In this document: positions 1 to 7,920 of the stretch, piece after piece
How the letters are laid out: every line of letters begins with the position of its first letter
Position numbering within the stretch: the first letter of the stretch is position 1
Assembly (NCBI RefSeq): GCF_023913515.1
Contig: NZ_CP099391.1
Span: 682,001-746,000 of the forward strand
Source: Natronococcus sp. CG52
GTDB taxonomy: Archaea > Halobacteriota > Halobacteria > Halobacteriales > Natrialbaceae
Direction of reading: 5' to 3'
Length of the DNA stretch: 64,000 bases
The notes under the pieces: generated by a model
Databases searched by the model: none
Told to the model about the DNA's origin: nothing
What the model saw: only the letters and a program-made list of their open reading frames with translations
Position numbers and translations under genes: made by a program

Positions 1-125
1 ATCTCGAGGTAACCGTCGACGACGGGGACGTCTACCTCGTCGACGACGAGTACGAGTTCGTCGGGACGGGGCCGGTCGAAACCGACGACGCGGACCTGAC
101 CTCGACCTCGAACGTCGAGTTCTGA
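1..125 (+). CDS. C-terminal end of an unidentified protein (cut by window start)
   Basis: An open frame enters from the left edge (codons begin at position 3) and stops at TGA 123-125, giving about 40 residues. The tail is very acidic, with short beta-like segments such as YLVDDEYEFVGTGPVE, typical of a haloarchaeal protein. I do not recognise the family from this fragment. It converges on the EF-1alpha gene and is followed immediately by a hairpin. The body of the protein lies outside the window. Confidence 0.6.
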   Translation, partial: LEVTVDDGDVYLVDDEYEFVGTGPVETDDADLTSTSNVEF

Positions 126-126
126 G

Positions 127-152
127 CGATCGTCGTTTTTCGACGACGATCG
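127..152. terminator. Hairpin after the partial gene, with T5 in the loop
   Basis: CGATCGTCG at 127-135 pairs perfectly with CGACGATCG at 144-152. The loop contains TTTTT. It starts two bases after the stop codon at 125, so it probably marks the 3' end of that transcript. Archaeal termination depends mainly on U tracts, so the T5 may matter more than the stem. Confidence 0.5.
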
Positions 153-342
153 GGTTAGACGCGAGTTCGGAAGTGTCGACCCCTCCGTAGCCTTCCAGCG
201 GACGCGCAGAGATCGGACGGGAGTCGCACGTCGATGGACGTCACCGACCGTCTCGGGAGATACAGGCCGGCTAGACCGCAAAACGGTCGATGACATCCTT
301 GAGAACGGCGAATAGTTTCGTCGACGACTCGGGTCGACGTCG

Positions 343-1614
343 TCAAGTTCGCTCGTTGACTTCGAGGACCTTGCCAGCCGCGATGGTCTGGCCCATGTCG
401 CGGATGGCGAAGCTTCCGAGTTCGGGGATCTCGCCGGACGGTTCGATGCTGAGGGGCTTCTGCGGTCGGATGGTGACCACGGCAGCGTCACCCGACTGGA
501 TGAAGTCGGGGCTCTCTTCGGCGACTTCACCCGATGCGGGATCGATCTTCTGGTCGATGGACTCGATGGTGCACGCGACCTGCGCGGTGTGGGCGTGGAA
601 CACCGGCGTGTAGCCCGCCGTGATAACCGAGGGGTGTTGCATGACGACGATCTGGGCCTGGAACGTCTCGGCCACCGTCGGCGGGTCGGCGGCGGGGCCA
701 CAGACGTCACCGCGGCGGATGTCGTCCTTCCCGATGCCGCGGACGTTGAACCCGACGTTGTCGCCGGGCCTGGCCTCGGGAACCTCTTCGTGGTGCATCT
801 CGATCGTCTTGACCTCGCCGCCGACGTCCGAGGGCTGGAACGAAACGCTGTCGCCCACGTTGAGTATCCCCGTCTCGATGCGGCCGACCGGGACCGTCCC
901 GATGCCGGAGATCGTGTAAACATCTTGAATGGGAAGACGCAGCGGCGCGTCCGTCGGCGGTTGAGGCTCGGGAAGACCGTTGAGGGCGGCCAACAGGATG
1001 TTCCCGTCGTACCAGGCTGTGTTCTCCGACTCTTCGGCGACGTTGTCTCCCTTGAACGCGGAGACCGGAATGAACTCGGCGTCGTCCGTGTCGAAGCGGA
1101 CCTGATTGAGGAGTTCCCTGACTTCGGTAACGACGCTCCTGTACTCGTCCTCGTCGTAATCGACGAGATCCATCTTGTTGACCGCGACGATGAGTTCGCC
1201 GATACCGAGCGTGCGGGCCAGGAAGACGTGTTCCTGGGTCTGGGGCGCGACGCCGTCGTCGGCGGCGACGACGAGGACCGCGTGATCGGCTTGGCTCGCG
1301 CCAGTGATCATGTTCTTGACGAAGTCGCGGTGACCGGGTGTATCGACGATCGTGAAATTGTACGTGTCCGTGTCGAACTTCTGGTGGGCGATGTCGATGG
1401 TGACACCGCGTTCGCGCTCCTCGGCGAGGTTGTCCATGACGTAGGCGAACTCGAAGCCGCCTTTGCCCTTCTCTTCGGCTTCCTCGCGGTGCTGTTCGAT
1501 GACGTGCTCCGGCACGCTCCCCGTCTCGTAGAGGAGGCGTCCCACGAGCGTGCTCTTCCCGTGGTCGACGTGGCCGATGATGGCCAGGTTCTGGTGTGGT
1601 TTGTCTTGACTCAT
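343..1614 (-). CDS. tef1: Translation elongation factor EF-1 alpha
   Basis: GTPase that delivers aminoacyl-tRNA to the ribosomal A site in the cytoplasm. The 423-residue length matches haloarchaeal EF-1A. The P-loop GHVDHGKST is at residues 14-22, followed by DTPGHRDF (G3) and NKMD (G4), then the two beta-barrel domains ending in [15 protein letters not shown]. The start at 1614 is fixed by the conserved N-terminus and by a TATA box 40 bp upstream. In most haloarchaea this gene sits with rpsJ just downstream. Here the 217 bp beyond the stop hold no rpsJ and the next gene runs in the opposite direction, so this may be a second, stand-alone copy. Confidence 0.97.
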   Translation of the reverse strand: MSQDKPHQNLAIIGHVDHGKSTLVGRLLYETGSVPEHVIEQHREEAEEKGKGGFEFAYVMDNLAEERERGVTIDIAHQKFDTDTYNFTIVDTPGHRDFVKNMITGASQADHAVLVVAADDGVAPQTQEHVFLARTLGIGELIVAVNKMDLVDYDEDEYRSVVTEVRELLNQVRFDTDDAEFIPVSAFKGDNVAEESENTAWYDGNILLAALNGLPEPQPPTDAPLRLPIQDVYTISGIGTVPVGRIETGILNVGDSVSFQPSDVGGEVKTIEMHHEEVPEARPGDNVGFNVRGIGKDDIRRGDVCGPAADPPTVAETFQAQIVVMQHPSVITAGYTPVFHAHTAQVACTIESIDQKIDPASGEVAEESPDFIQSGDAAVVTIRPQKPLSIEPSGEIPELGSFAIRDMGQTIAAGKVLEVNERT

Positions 1615-1652
1615 ACTGGTGGGAGTAGGGTGTTGTTACGACACCACGAGTC

Positions 1653-1660
1653 GTTATATA
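1653..1660 (-). promoter_or_regulatory. TATA box of tef1
   Basis: On the minus strand the sequence reads TATATAA, about 40 bp before the ATG at 1614. Transcription would start near 1630, leaving a leader of about 15-20 nt. That is a strong box, as expected for a highly expressed translation factor. The rest of 1615-1943 shows no gene that I can support. Confidence 0.6.
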
Positions 1661-1943
1661 GTGGTGGGGGTACTGCGCACCGTCCACCGATGAAGGGGTC
1701 GAGTTTCCCGGAGACCACTCGCACGAGTTGCGTCATCTCCTCCAGAAAAGACGCTCGTATCGAAGTGGTGAACTGAGCGAAAGGGGGCGCTAGACTCTTC
1801 GATAACGGGTTATCTGTTCGATCCGCGACTCTCTCTGAGATCACACTATCGGGAGGGACTTCGACAAAAGTCGAGATCGTCCTGAGTATCCTTTCGATCG
1901 ATACATCCCCGACCTCGAGGCCGCGAACGAGGCGAAACCCGAT

Positions 1944-2318
1944 TCAGAGCGACTGATCCCGAACTTCGACCGGGATGACCAGATCCCGTTCCTGGTCGTA
2001 GTCGAGCAGTCCGGCGTCGACCAGTCGCGGCATGTGGTCGTGGTACAGCGAGATGTAGACGTTGGCGACCCGTTCGGCGGAGAGCTCCGTCACCTTGCAG
2101 CCGTTCTCGCGGACCGCGACCTCCTCGGCGGCGTCCGGCAGCGTCAGCTCCTCGCTGTAGGTGCGCATCACCTGAAGCAGCAGTCGACGGCGCTCGTCGG
2201 CCAGCAACTCGAAGGCCTCGTCGACCGCTTCTGACGACTCCTCGCGCTGCTCGAGCCAGTCGAGCATCGCCAGGACGAACTCGACGCCGTCGAACTCCGA
2301 ATGAGACGTATTAGTCAT
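1944..2318 (-). CDS. DUF7344 winged-helix protein
   Basis: A 124-residue protein of the haloarchaeal DUF7344 family, thought to be winged-helix DNA-binding or partner proteins. Family signs are a helix with LLADERRRLLLQV, the segment VTELSAERV, and the closing YHDHMPRLVDAGLLDYD, which resembles the family's conserved S-L-x-H-x-H-x-P-K-L pattern. I chose the ATG at 2318; an in-frame TTG at 2333 is a weaker start. A second DUF7344 gene lies at 6051-6422. Both have TACGTA-type sequence next to the start codon. The target is unknown. Confidence 0.8.
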   Translation of the reverse strand: MTNTSHSEFDGVEFVLAMLDWLEQREESSEAVDEAFELLADERRRLLLQVMRTYSEELTLPDAAEEVAVRENGCKVTELSAERVANVYISLYHDHMPRLVDAGLLDYDQERDLVIPVEVRDQSL

Positions 2319-2465
2319 ACGTATTTCCGTCAATTCCCGGGTCGAACGGACGACCGCTGGAGACGGAGACGACTGCCGCCCGGGAGAGACGCGGATCGTC
2401 CGTTCAGCTGCGGGTTCGTATCAGGTGGTCGCCTCGCCCACAAATAGGAGTGTCGAATCCGATTC

Positions 2466-2481
2466 GCCGTCGTTCGACGGC
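2466..2481. terminator. Short perfect hairpin beyond the HTH/zinc-ribbon gene
   Basis: GCCGTCG at 2466-2472 and CGACGGC at 2475-2481 are perfect complements around a TT loop. It lies about 30 bp past the stop of the minus-strand regulator at 2510. There is no obvious T tract beside it, so a terminator role is only possible. Confidence 0.3.
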
Positions 2482-2509
2482 AGAACGTTCGCCAGAGCGT
2501 ACTCTTCGA

Positions 2510-2800
2510 CTACTCGATCGTGTACGTCGGTTCGTCGACGGCCTCGCTCTTGCAGTCGGGACAGCGCGAGGGAAGGTTTAGCAGGTCGTCGAAGTCGTCG
2601 AAGCCGCACTCCCGACACGTCGGTGGCGCGACGAGAAACTGCTCGTCCGCGCCGTCGACGGAGTGGGAAACGTGCTCGAGGTGGCGAACCACCGCGTTCG
2701 TCGTCAGATCGAACTGCGTCGCGAGCTCGCTCGGCGTCGACGGCTCCGCACGGAGGGCGTCTGCGAGTCGCTGTCGGGTCGTTTCGTCGGCTTCTCGCAT
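2510..2800 (-). CDS. HTH transcriptional regulator with C-terminal zinc ribbon
   Basis: A 96-residue predicted DNA-binding protein. Residues 1-50 form an ArsR-like winged helix (PSELATQFDLTTNAVVRHLEH). Residues 58-86 form a zinc ribbon with Cys62, Cys65, Cys80 and Cys83. The frame stays open upstream to 3268, but that part is antisense to the nucleotidyltransferase gene and has the wrong composition, so the ATG at 2800 is the start. It is divergent from the nucleotidyltransferase gene with a 127-bp gap holding an inverted repeat, so it could control that promoter (inference). Confidence 0.85.
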   Translation of the reverse strand: MREADETTRQRLADALRAEPSTPSELATQFDLTTNAVVRHLEHVSHSVDGADEQFLVAPPTCRECGFDDFDDLLNLPSRCPDCKSEAVDEPTYTIE

Positions 2801-2883
2801 GACGCTCACTCTCCGCTGGCGCCGGTTAGCTCTTCGGCTTCCCGTGGACGATCTCTCGCGGCGAGAACCGCAGGCCGGAGCCC

Positions 2884-2907
2884 ATGTAAGGGCAAGCAAC
2901 TTACATA
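2884..2907 (+). promoter_or_regulatory. Inverted repeat over the TATA box of the nucleotidyltransferase gene
   Basis: ATGTAAG (2884-2890) and CTTACAT (2900-2906) are a perfect inverted repeat with a 9-nt spacer. The right arm is also the likely TATA element (CTTACATA), ending 20 bp before the ATG at 2928. This is where a repressor would block TBP/TFB binding. Confidence 0.5.
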
Positions 2908-2927
2908 CCGCCGGTGAACACCAGGTT

Positions 2928-3902
2928 ATGAAGGCTGTCGTCCTTGCAGGCGGATACGCGACCCGGATGTGGCCGATCACGAAACATCGCCCGAAGATGT
3001 TCCTCCCGATCGGCGATGCCACTGTCATCGATCGGATCTTCGAAGAACTCGAGGCCGACGACCGGATCGACGAGGTGTACGTGAGCACGAACGAACGATT
3101 CGCGTCCGACTTCGAGGAACACCTCGCCGACAGCGAGTTCGACAAGCCGACGCTCTCGGTCGAGGAGACGACCGAAGAGGACGACAAGTTCGGCGTCGTC
3201 GGCGCGCTCGCCCAGCTGATCGATCGGGAGAACGTCGACGACGATCTGCTGATCGTCGCCGGTGACAACCTGATGAGTTTCGATATCCCGGAGTTTCTCG
3301 ACTACTTCCAGGAGCAGGACGCGCCGACGCTCGCCGCCTACGACGTCGGCTCCCGCGAGAAGGCCAAGTCGTACGGACTGGTCGATCTCGAGGGCGACCG
3401 CGTCGTCGACTTCCAGGAGAAACCGGACGATCCGAAGAGCACGCTCGTGTCGATCGCCTGTTACGCGTTTCCGCGGGATGCACTCTCCCTGCTCCCGACG
3501 TACCTCGAAGACGGGAACAATCCCGACGAACCCGGCTGGTTCGTCCAGTGGCTTCAGAACCGCGAACCGACGTACGCCTACACCTTCGAGGGGGCGTGGT
3601 TCGACATCGGGACACCCGAGAGCTACCTCGACGCCGTCGGCTGGTACCTCGACGGAGAGTCGCTCGTCGCCGAGTCGGCGACCCTCGACGACGCGACGAT
3701 CGGCGACAACGTCCACGTGATGGACGACGTGACGCTCACCGACACGAATCTCGACCACGCGGTCATCTTCCCGGAAGCACGCGTCGAGAACGCCGATATC
3801 CGCCGCTCGATCATCGACGAGGGGACTCGTCTCGAGGATCTCGATCTCGCGGGAGCGCTCATCGGGGCCCACACGACGATCACGAACGGCTCGTCCGAGT
3901 AA
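2928..3902 (+). CDS. Sugar-phosphate nucleotidyltransferase
   Basis: Predicted cytoplasmic enzyme joining a sugar 1-phosphate to an NTP to make an activated sugar for glycosylation or polysaccharide. It has 324 residues. The N-terminal Rossmann-like domain starts MKAVVLAGGYATRMWP with the nucleotide-binding G-G-x-x-T-R, then VAGDNLMSF (metal-site Asp) and FDIGTPESY. The last 90 residues form a hexapeptide-type left-handed helix (SATLDDATIGDNVHV). The ATG at 2928 is preceded by a TATA-like box and matches the family N-terminus. The exact sugar cannot be told from sequence. Confidence 0.88.
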   Translation: MKAVVLAGGYATRMWPITKHRPKMFLPIGDATVIDRIFEELEADDRIDEVYVSTNERFASDFEEHLADSEFDKPTLSVEETTEEDDKFGVVGALAQLIDRENVDDDLLIVAGDNLMSFDIPEFLDYFQEQDAPTLAAYDVGSREKAKSYGLVDLEGDRVVDFQEKPDDPKSTLVSIACYAFPRDALSLLPTYLEDGNNPDEPGWFVQWLQNREPTYAYTFEGAWFDIGTPESYLDAVGWYLDGESLVAESATLDDATIGDNVHVMDDVTLTDTNLDHAVIFPEARVENADIRRSIIDEGTRLEDLDLAGALIGAHTTITNGSSE

Positions 3903-4031
3903 CAGTAGTTGACAATATATCTGTTTGTTCGGGCTGCAAGTCGAAAATGCAATGTGTACAGAGCGTGTGCGTATCGATCCGATTGTTATCAGAGAATACT
4001 TATAGGATATGAAGTGTTGTCTTTCGAAAAG

Positions 4032-4295
4032 ATGTCTCCATTCCCTCTATTCATTGACCAGGAAACCGGAACGATAGACACGTCTCGGATCCTTGCGGAA
4101 GGAACACCGCTCGCCAAACTCGTCGGCTTACTCGGGGCAATCGCACTCGCCCCTTACGCAATAGCGGTCACACTGTTCCCTTACGGGGGGTTCGGAGTGC
4201 TCTTGACGGTTTTGAGTCAGTTTCTTCTCGTCGTCAGCTCCGCCATCGTTCTGATGTACGTTATCGCTCGTGCAGTTCAACTCTCTGCCACCTGA
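4032..4295 (+). CDS. Small two-helix membrane protein
   Basis: An 87-residue protein with a soluble N-terminus and two hydrophobic segments (about residues 28-48 and 55-80, the second ending VLMYVIARAVQ). I do not recognise a family. The ATG at 4032 lies 26-30 bp after a TATA-like ACTTATAGG (3998-4006), so it looks leaderless. The upstream 130 bp and the gene itself are richer in A+T than the neighbours. Confidence 0.6.
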   Translation: MSPFPLFIDQETGTIDTSRILAEGTPLAKLVGLLGAIALAPYAIAVTLFPYGGFGVLLTVLSQFLLVVSSAIVLMYVIARAVQLSAT

Positions 4296-4369
4296 TCGCC
4301 ACGCTTCCAGTCACCGAATCAACGAATTCAATTTCGTTCCTGAGGACTGAATGGTGCAAACGTAGTACC

Positions 4370-4556
4370 AAGCGCCGATGCGCTATCGCGTCGGGAGGGT
4401 AGCGGTCTCGAGCCGGAACTCGACGAACGTTCGACGGGATCGACGAACGCTTGCCGAACGTATTCCGGAGCGTTCGAACTCGAGAACGGGATCGCCGGCA
4501 GTCTGCGCAGCTCCGGATCCGCCTCGAGCTCCGCCAGTACCTCGCCGCCGGTCTTT
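4370..4556 (-). pseudogene. Relic of a response-regulator receiver domain
   Basis: The minus strand between about 4555 and 4420 reads KTGGEVLAELEADPELRR followed by a degenerate IPFSSSNAPEYVRQAF. This matches the second half of haloarchaeal receiver domains, for instance EEVLDSIKTDADHREIPVIM and SSATPENVRRAY in the intact gene at 6429-6896. The phosphoacceptor half is missing, a TGA sits directly before the first residue, and the end runs into unrelated sequence. The remaining sequence of 4296-4656 holds nothing else I can support. Confidence 0.5.
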
Positions 4557-4656
4557 CATCAGTACCTGCAGAGGGTTGAACGAACTTGTCGACCCCGCGC
4601 TGGACTACGAACGGCGAAAAGAGGAGACGTGATCGACGCCTCGCGGCGTCGACGAG

Positions 4657-5127
4657 TTACGCCTCTGCGGTCAATTCCTGTAACCGCTCGAGACCGTCTT
4701 CCGCCTCCGTCTTCGTCTCCTCGAGCGGATCGACGATCTCGTCCGGCAGGTTCATCCGGTCCGCGAGCTCCAGTAGCGTCTCGAGTCTCGTGATCTCGAG
4801 GCGCTCGATCGTTCGACCGAGTTCGGCTTCGACGAGGTCGCCGAGGACCGGCCGCTCGAGGTCGTCGACGAGTTCGTCGCGCTCGGAGCGAAGGGTGTCG
4901 AGGGGCGCGTGCTCGATCGGTCCGGGTTCGGCGTCGACGCCGTCGAAGATCACGTCGAGCCGCCCTATCTGATCCGTCGTCGCCTCGCTGTGGGCCATGT
5001 AGAACTCCTCGAGTCCCTCGTCGGTCGCGGCCTCCGCCAGCTCGGTCTGTAGGTTTTCGAGTTCTCGCTCGAGGTGGTACAGTTCGCGAAGCTTTCGGAC
5101 GAACAGATCTCGTTCCGATTCGATCAT
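4657..5127 (-). CDS. DUF892 (YciF-like) ferritin-fold protein
   Basis: A 156-residue, almost entirely helical acidic protein. The opening LFVRKLRELYHLERELENLQTEL and the repeated Glu/His positions match DUF892, a four-helix ferritin-like family linked to stress in bacteria. Helix-borne Glu and His residues (ELYHLE, YMAHSEAT, LERLEITRLE) could form a di-metal site. Function in archaea is not established. It is divergent from the Bat-type regulator at 5276 across a 148-bp gap. Confidence 0.8.
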   Translation of the reverse strand: MIESERDLFVRKLRELYHLERELENLQTELAEAATDEGLEEFYMAHSEATTDQIGRLDVIFDGVDAEPGPIEHAPLDTLRSERDELVDDLERPVLGDLVEAELGRTIERLEITRLETLLELADRMNLPDEIVDPLEETKTEAEDGLERLQELTAEA

Positions 5128-5275
5128 CCCATCGAAGGGGCAGTATCGACGTACATAGCCCTTCGGCCGTCACTCGAAACGCGTCGCCGCTCCTGGATCT
5201 GCCGACTTCCCGTCGCGCGTCTCGACGAAATCTCCCACCCGATTCACTTATTTCGGTCTGGAAAAACGTGGCAGT

Positions 5276-5947
5276 ATGAGCCTCTTTGGGGAGTTTCACG
5301 TTCCCGCCGAAGCGTTCGTCCTCCACGAAACGCTTCGGGCCGTCCCGGACCTGGTCGTCGAAGTCGAGCGCGTCGTCGCGGCCGACGAGGTCCTCACACC
5401 GTACTTCTGGGTCTCCGATGTCGATAGCGACACGTTCGAGCGGGCGATCGAGTCCGACCCGACCGTCGAAAACGTTCGACACGTCGATGACTACGACCGT
5501 TCGATGCTGTACCGCGCAACGTGGACCGCGAACGTCGAGTCGCTCGTCTACGCCTACACGGAGACCGGCGTCACGATCCTCGAGGCGTCCGCACAGCACG
5601 ACAAGTGGGAGCTTCGGATGCGATTTACCGACCGTGAGTGTCTCGACGAGTTCCAGTCGTACTGTGCCGACTACGATATTCCGTATCGACTCACACAGCT
5701 GTTCGCACGCGCCCATCCGCGCGGAGTCGGACAGTACGGGTTGACCGAAAAGCAACACGAGGCGCTCGTCACCGCGTGGGAGATGGAGTACTTCTCGTCG
5801 CCGTCTATCTCGCTCGCAGACATCGCCGAGGAGCTCGACATCACGCAGCAATCACTCTCCAAACGGTTACACCGGGGCCACGAGGCGCTGATCGAGAATA
5901 CACTCGCCGTCACGCCGCCTACCGAGGAATCGTCGCTCGCCAGGTGA
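5276..5947 (+). CDS. Bat-type regulator with C-terminal HTH_10 domain
   Basis: A 223-residue protein of the bacterio-opsin-activator-like group. Residues 1-150 form the GAF/Bat-type sensing region. The end carries the HTH_10 signature: YGLTEKQHEALVTAWEMEYF, then SLADIAEELDITQQSLSKRL. The ATG at 5276 follows a TATA-like CTTATTT at 5247-5253, giving a leaderless transcript. No ligand can be deduced. A similar protein is at 15592-16236. Confidence 0.88.
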   Translation: MSLFGEFHVPAEAFVLHETLRAVPDLVVEVERVVAADEVLTPYFWVSDVDSDTFERAIESDPTVENVRHVDDYDRSMLYRATWTANVESLVYAYTETGVTILEASAQHDKWELRMRFTDRECLDEFQSYCADYDIPYRLTQLFARAHPRGVGQYGLTEKQHEALVTAWEMEYFSSPSISLADIAEELDITQQSLSKRLHRGHEALIENTLAVTPPTEESSLAR

Positions 5948-6050
5948 CTCGACCGAACCGCCGGGATCAGATCGGATCGATCTCGTAACTTAAAGGACTG
6001 ATTATACAGACCGACGGCTCAATCCCGCTCATTACGTACGATACGTACCT

Positions 6051-6422
6051 ATGGGACACGGCCCCTCGGAACTCGATGTCGTCTTCGAACTTCTTGCAAA
6101 CCAACGACGCCGACAGGCTCTTGCCGTGCTCAAGACGGGCGACCGTCAACTGACGCTGAACGACCTGACGAAAGAGATTGCCGTCCAGGAATTCGAGGAG
6201 CGGATTACCGACATTCCTAGCGAGGACGTCTACGACATCTTTCTCTCGCTGCAGCACACCCACGTCCCCAAGCTCGCGGCGCTCGAACTCGTCGAGTACG
6301 ATCGGAAACGGAACATCGTCGAACCGACCGATCAGTTCGAGGCCCTGGAACCCCATCTCTCGATCGCGATGGATCTCGAGCCCGACTTCGGGTCAGGATC
6401 CGACAGAGCCGATGCCCGGTGA
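6051..6422 (+). CDS. DUF7344 winged-helix protein
   Basis: A 123-residue member of the same family as the gene at 1944-2318. It shows ELLANQRRRQALAVLKTGD, LNDLTKEIAVQEFE and LQHTHVPKLAALELVEYD, the family's closing segment. The start codon at 6051 is preceded by two TACGTA hexamers (6033-6038 and 6042-6047). It is convergent with the response regulator 6 bp away, in a block rich in regulators. DNA binding is inferred from fold only. Confidence 0.82.
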   Translation: MGHGPSELDVVFELLANQRRRQALAVLKTGDRQLTLNDLTKEIAVQEFEERITDIPSEDVYDIFLSLQHTHVPKLAALELVEYDRKRNIVEPTDQFEALEPHLSIAMDLEPDFGSGSDRADAR

Positions 6423-6428
6423 TCCGGC

Positions 6429-6896
6429 TCAGTGACCGGGCGGCAGCGTCGCAGCCGCGAGCCAGAACTCCTCGATCGATCGCGCGATATCGACGAACTC
6501 GCTCGGGTCGACGGGTTTCGTCAGATAGGCGTTTGCGCCCAGTCGGTAGGCCCGCCGCACGTTTTCGGGAGTGGCCGAGCTCGTGAGCATAATCACCGGA
6601 ATCTCACGGTGGTCGGCATCCGTTTTGATGCTGTCCAGTACCTCCTCGCCTGACAGCTGCGGCAGGTTCAGATCGAGGAGGACGAGGTCCGGACGCGGAG
6701 CGTCCTCGTACGGTCCCCGCTGCCGGATGAACTCGAGTGCGTCCCGTCCGTTGGAGACGACGTGGATTCGGTGAGAAATGTCGGCTTCGTCCATCGCCTC
6801 CTCGAGCAAGCGGACGTCTCCGGGGTTGTCTTCGACGAGCAGTATCTCCCTCGTCTGGGCGTCTCGATGGCTGAAACCGGTCCCGTGTGCGGTCAT
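6429..6896 (-). CDS. Single-domain response regulator (CheY/Rcp1-like)
   Basis: A 155-residue receiver protein without an output domain. The acidic pocket is in LVEDNPGDV (residues 20-28), the phosphoacceptor is Asp75 in LVLLDLNLPQLSG, the switch Thr/Ser is in VIMLTSSA, and the conserved Lys is in AYLTKPVDP. Such proteins take phosphate from haloarchaeal PAS-type histidine kinases; no kinase is nearby, so the partner is distant. A TATA box lies far upstream at 7108-7114, which implies a long leader or an extra small gene between. Confidence 0.93.
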   Translation of the reverse strand: MTAHGTGFSHRDAQTREILLVEDNPGDVRLLEEAMDEADISHRIHVVSNGRDALEFIRQRGPYEDAPRPDLVLLDLNLPQLSGEEVLDSIKTDADHREIPVIMLTSSATPENVRRAYRLGANAYLTKPVDPSEFVDIARSIEEFWLAAATLPPGH

Positions 6897-7107
6897 CGTT
6901 CGCCTCAGTCAACTCCGAATCCGCCGTACCGTCGCGCTCTCCAGGGTACGCTCGCCCAGTGCCCGAAAGCGGACGGATTCTCCCACTTCTCGCCACTTCG
7001 CGTTGCGTTCGAGAGAACTCGTTTCCGTCACTCCGATCTCCGCCGGCTCGTTCCAACTGGGAACTGTCCCCTGTCTCGTCATTCACGTCGAGCTATGGAC
7101 GAATCGC

Positions 7108-7114
7108 ATATAAG
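7108..7114 (-). promoter_or_regulatory. TATA-like box 210 bp upstream of the response regulator
   Basis: The minus strand reads CTTATATG. Transcription would begin near 7085, where an ATG (7082) opens a 57-codon frame that stops at 6909, 12 bp before the response-regulator start. Whether that short frame is a gene is open (see findings). Confidence 0.4.
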
Positions 7115-7147
7115 AGATCGGTCCAAACAGATTGGTCCGCCCGTCTG

Positions 7148-7873
7148 TCACGAGAGCTCCGCGTCCAGCGCGCGAATCGTTCCGCGCGTACCGTCCCAGT
7201 CGGTTTCGTACTCGAGGGCGATCCGCCGGTCCATGTGCGGTCCGTCGACCACTAGCGTCTCGAACTCGCCGCCTTCCCCGAGGATGTGGACGCCGTACTC
7301 CTCGTTGAGCGTCTCGAGCTCCGCGAGGGCGTCCTCGTCTACGGTCCGGCCGATCCACGACTCGTCGAGGCCGTGGGCCGCAACCTGGATGATCCTGATC
7401 TCGAAGCCGGCCTCGAGCATCACGTCGGCGAGTTCGCGGGGGTCCTCCTGCCACAGCGGCGCGAACAGTTCGCAGTCGAGGCGGTCACACATCCCCCGAA
7501 TTCGACTCGTCTGGTACTCGCTCTCGACGGCGCCCGCCGTGACACCTGCGATGCCGCCGGGCAGTTCCGCGTCGAGGTCGGCTAGGGCGGCCTCGAGCGG
7601 TTCGAGTTCGTCGTCGCCCTGGACGCTCGAGTCCGCGGCGTCGTCGGCCTCGAAGTCCGCGGGTTCGACGTCGACCAGCGGGATTCCGACGCTCTCGGCC
7701 GCCAGTCCGGCCAGCTCGGTCGCGGGGACGTGATACATGTACGAGTCGCCCGCCGGGTGGACGGTGACGAGTCGTTCGACGTTCAGTCCGCGCTCGAGAG
7801 CCCGATACAGCGCCCACGCGGAGTCCTTGCCGCCGGAGAACAGGCTGACCCACGCTCCGTCTGCGTCGCTCAT
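7148..7873 (-). CDS. dph6: Diphthine-ammonia ligase (Dph6-type ATP pyrophosphatase)
   Basis: Predicted to catalyse the last step of diphthamide formation on elongation factor 2, using ATP and ammonia. It has 241 residues. The N-terminal PP-loop SGGKDS is at residues 13-18 and EYQTSRIRGMCDRL is the family-specific segment, with GEGGEFETLVVDGP near the C-terminus. I chose ATG 7873 because the PP-loop then sits at the usual distance; the frame is open to 7924 but overlaps the DUF373 gene there. It follows the DUF373 gene by 47 bp on the same strand, probably co-transcribed. Confidence 0.88.
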   Translation of the reverse strand: MSDADGAWVSLFSGGKDSAWALYRALERGLNVERLVTVHPAGDSYMYHVPATELAGLAAESVGIPLVDVEPADFEADDAADSSVQGDDELEPLEAALADLDAELPGGIAGVTAGAVESEYQTSRIRGMCDRLDCELFAPLWQEDPRELADVMLEAGFEIRIIQVAAHGLDESWIGRTVDEDALAELETLNEEYGVHILGEGGEFETLVVDGPHMDRRIALEYETDWDGTRGTIRALDAELS

Positions 7874-7920
7874 ACTGACTACTGGCCACACGGGAGTAAA
7901 GGGGTGACGAGTTTCGGTCG

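Noticed and set aside
155-346. Minus-strand open frame after tef1, considered as rpsJ
   Set aside because: Its product is Arg/Ser-rich with no S10 motif and lacks the acidic composition of real genes here.
589-1776. Long open frames antisense to tef1 and many other genes
   Set aside because: In high-GC haloarchaeal DNA, the complement of a real gene often stays open. These frames have Arg/Ser/Pro or Val/Asp/Arg patterns without known motifs, while the opposite strand has a clear family.
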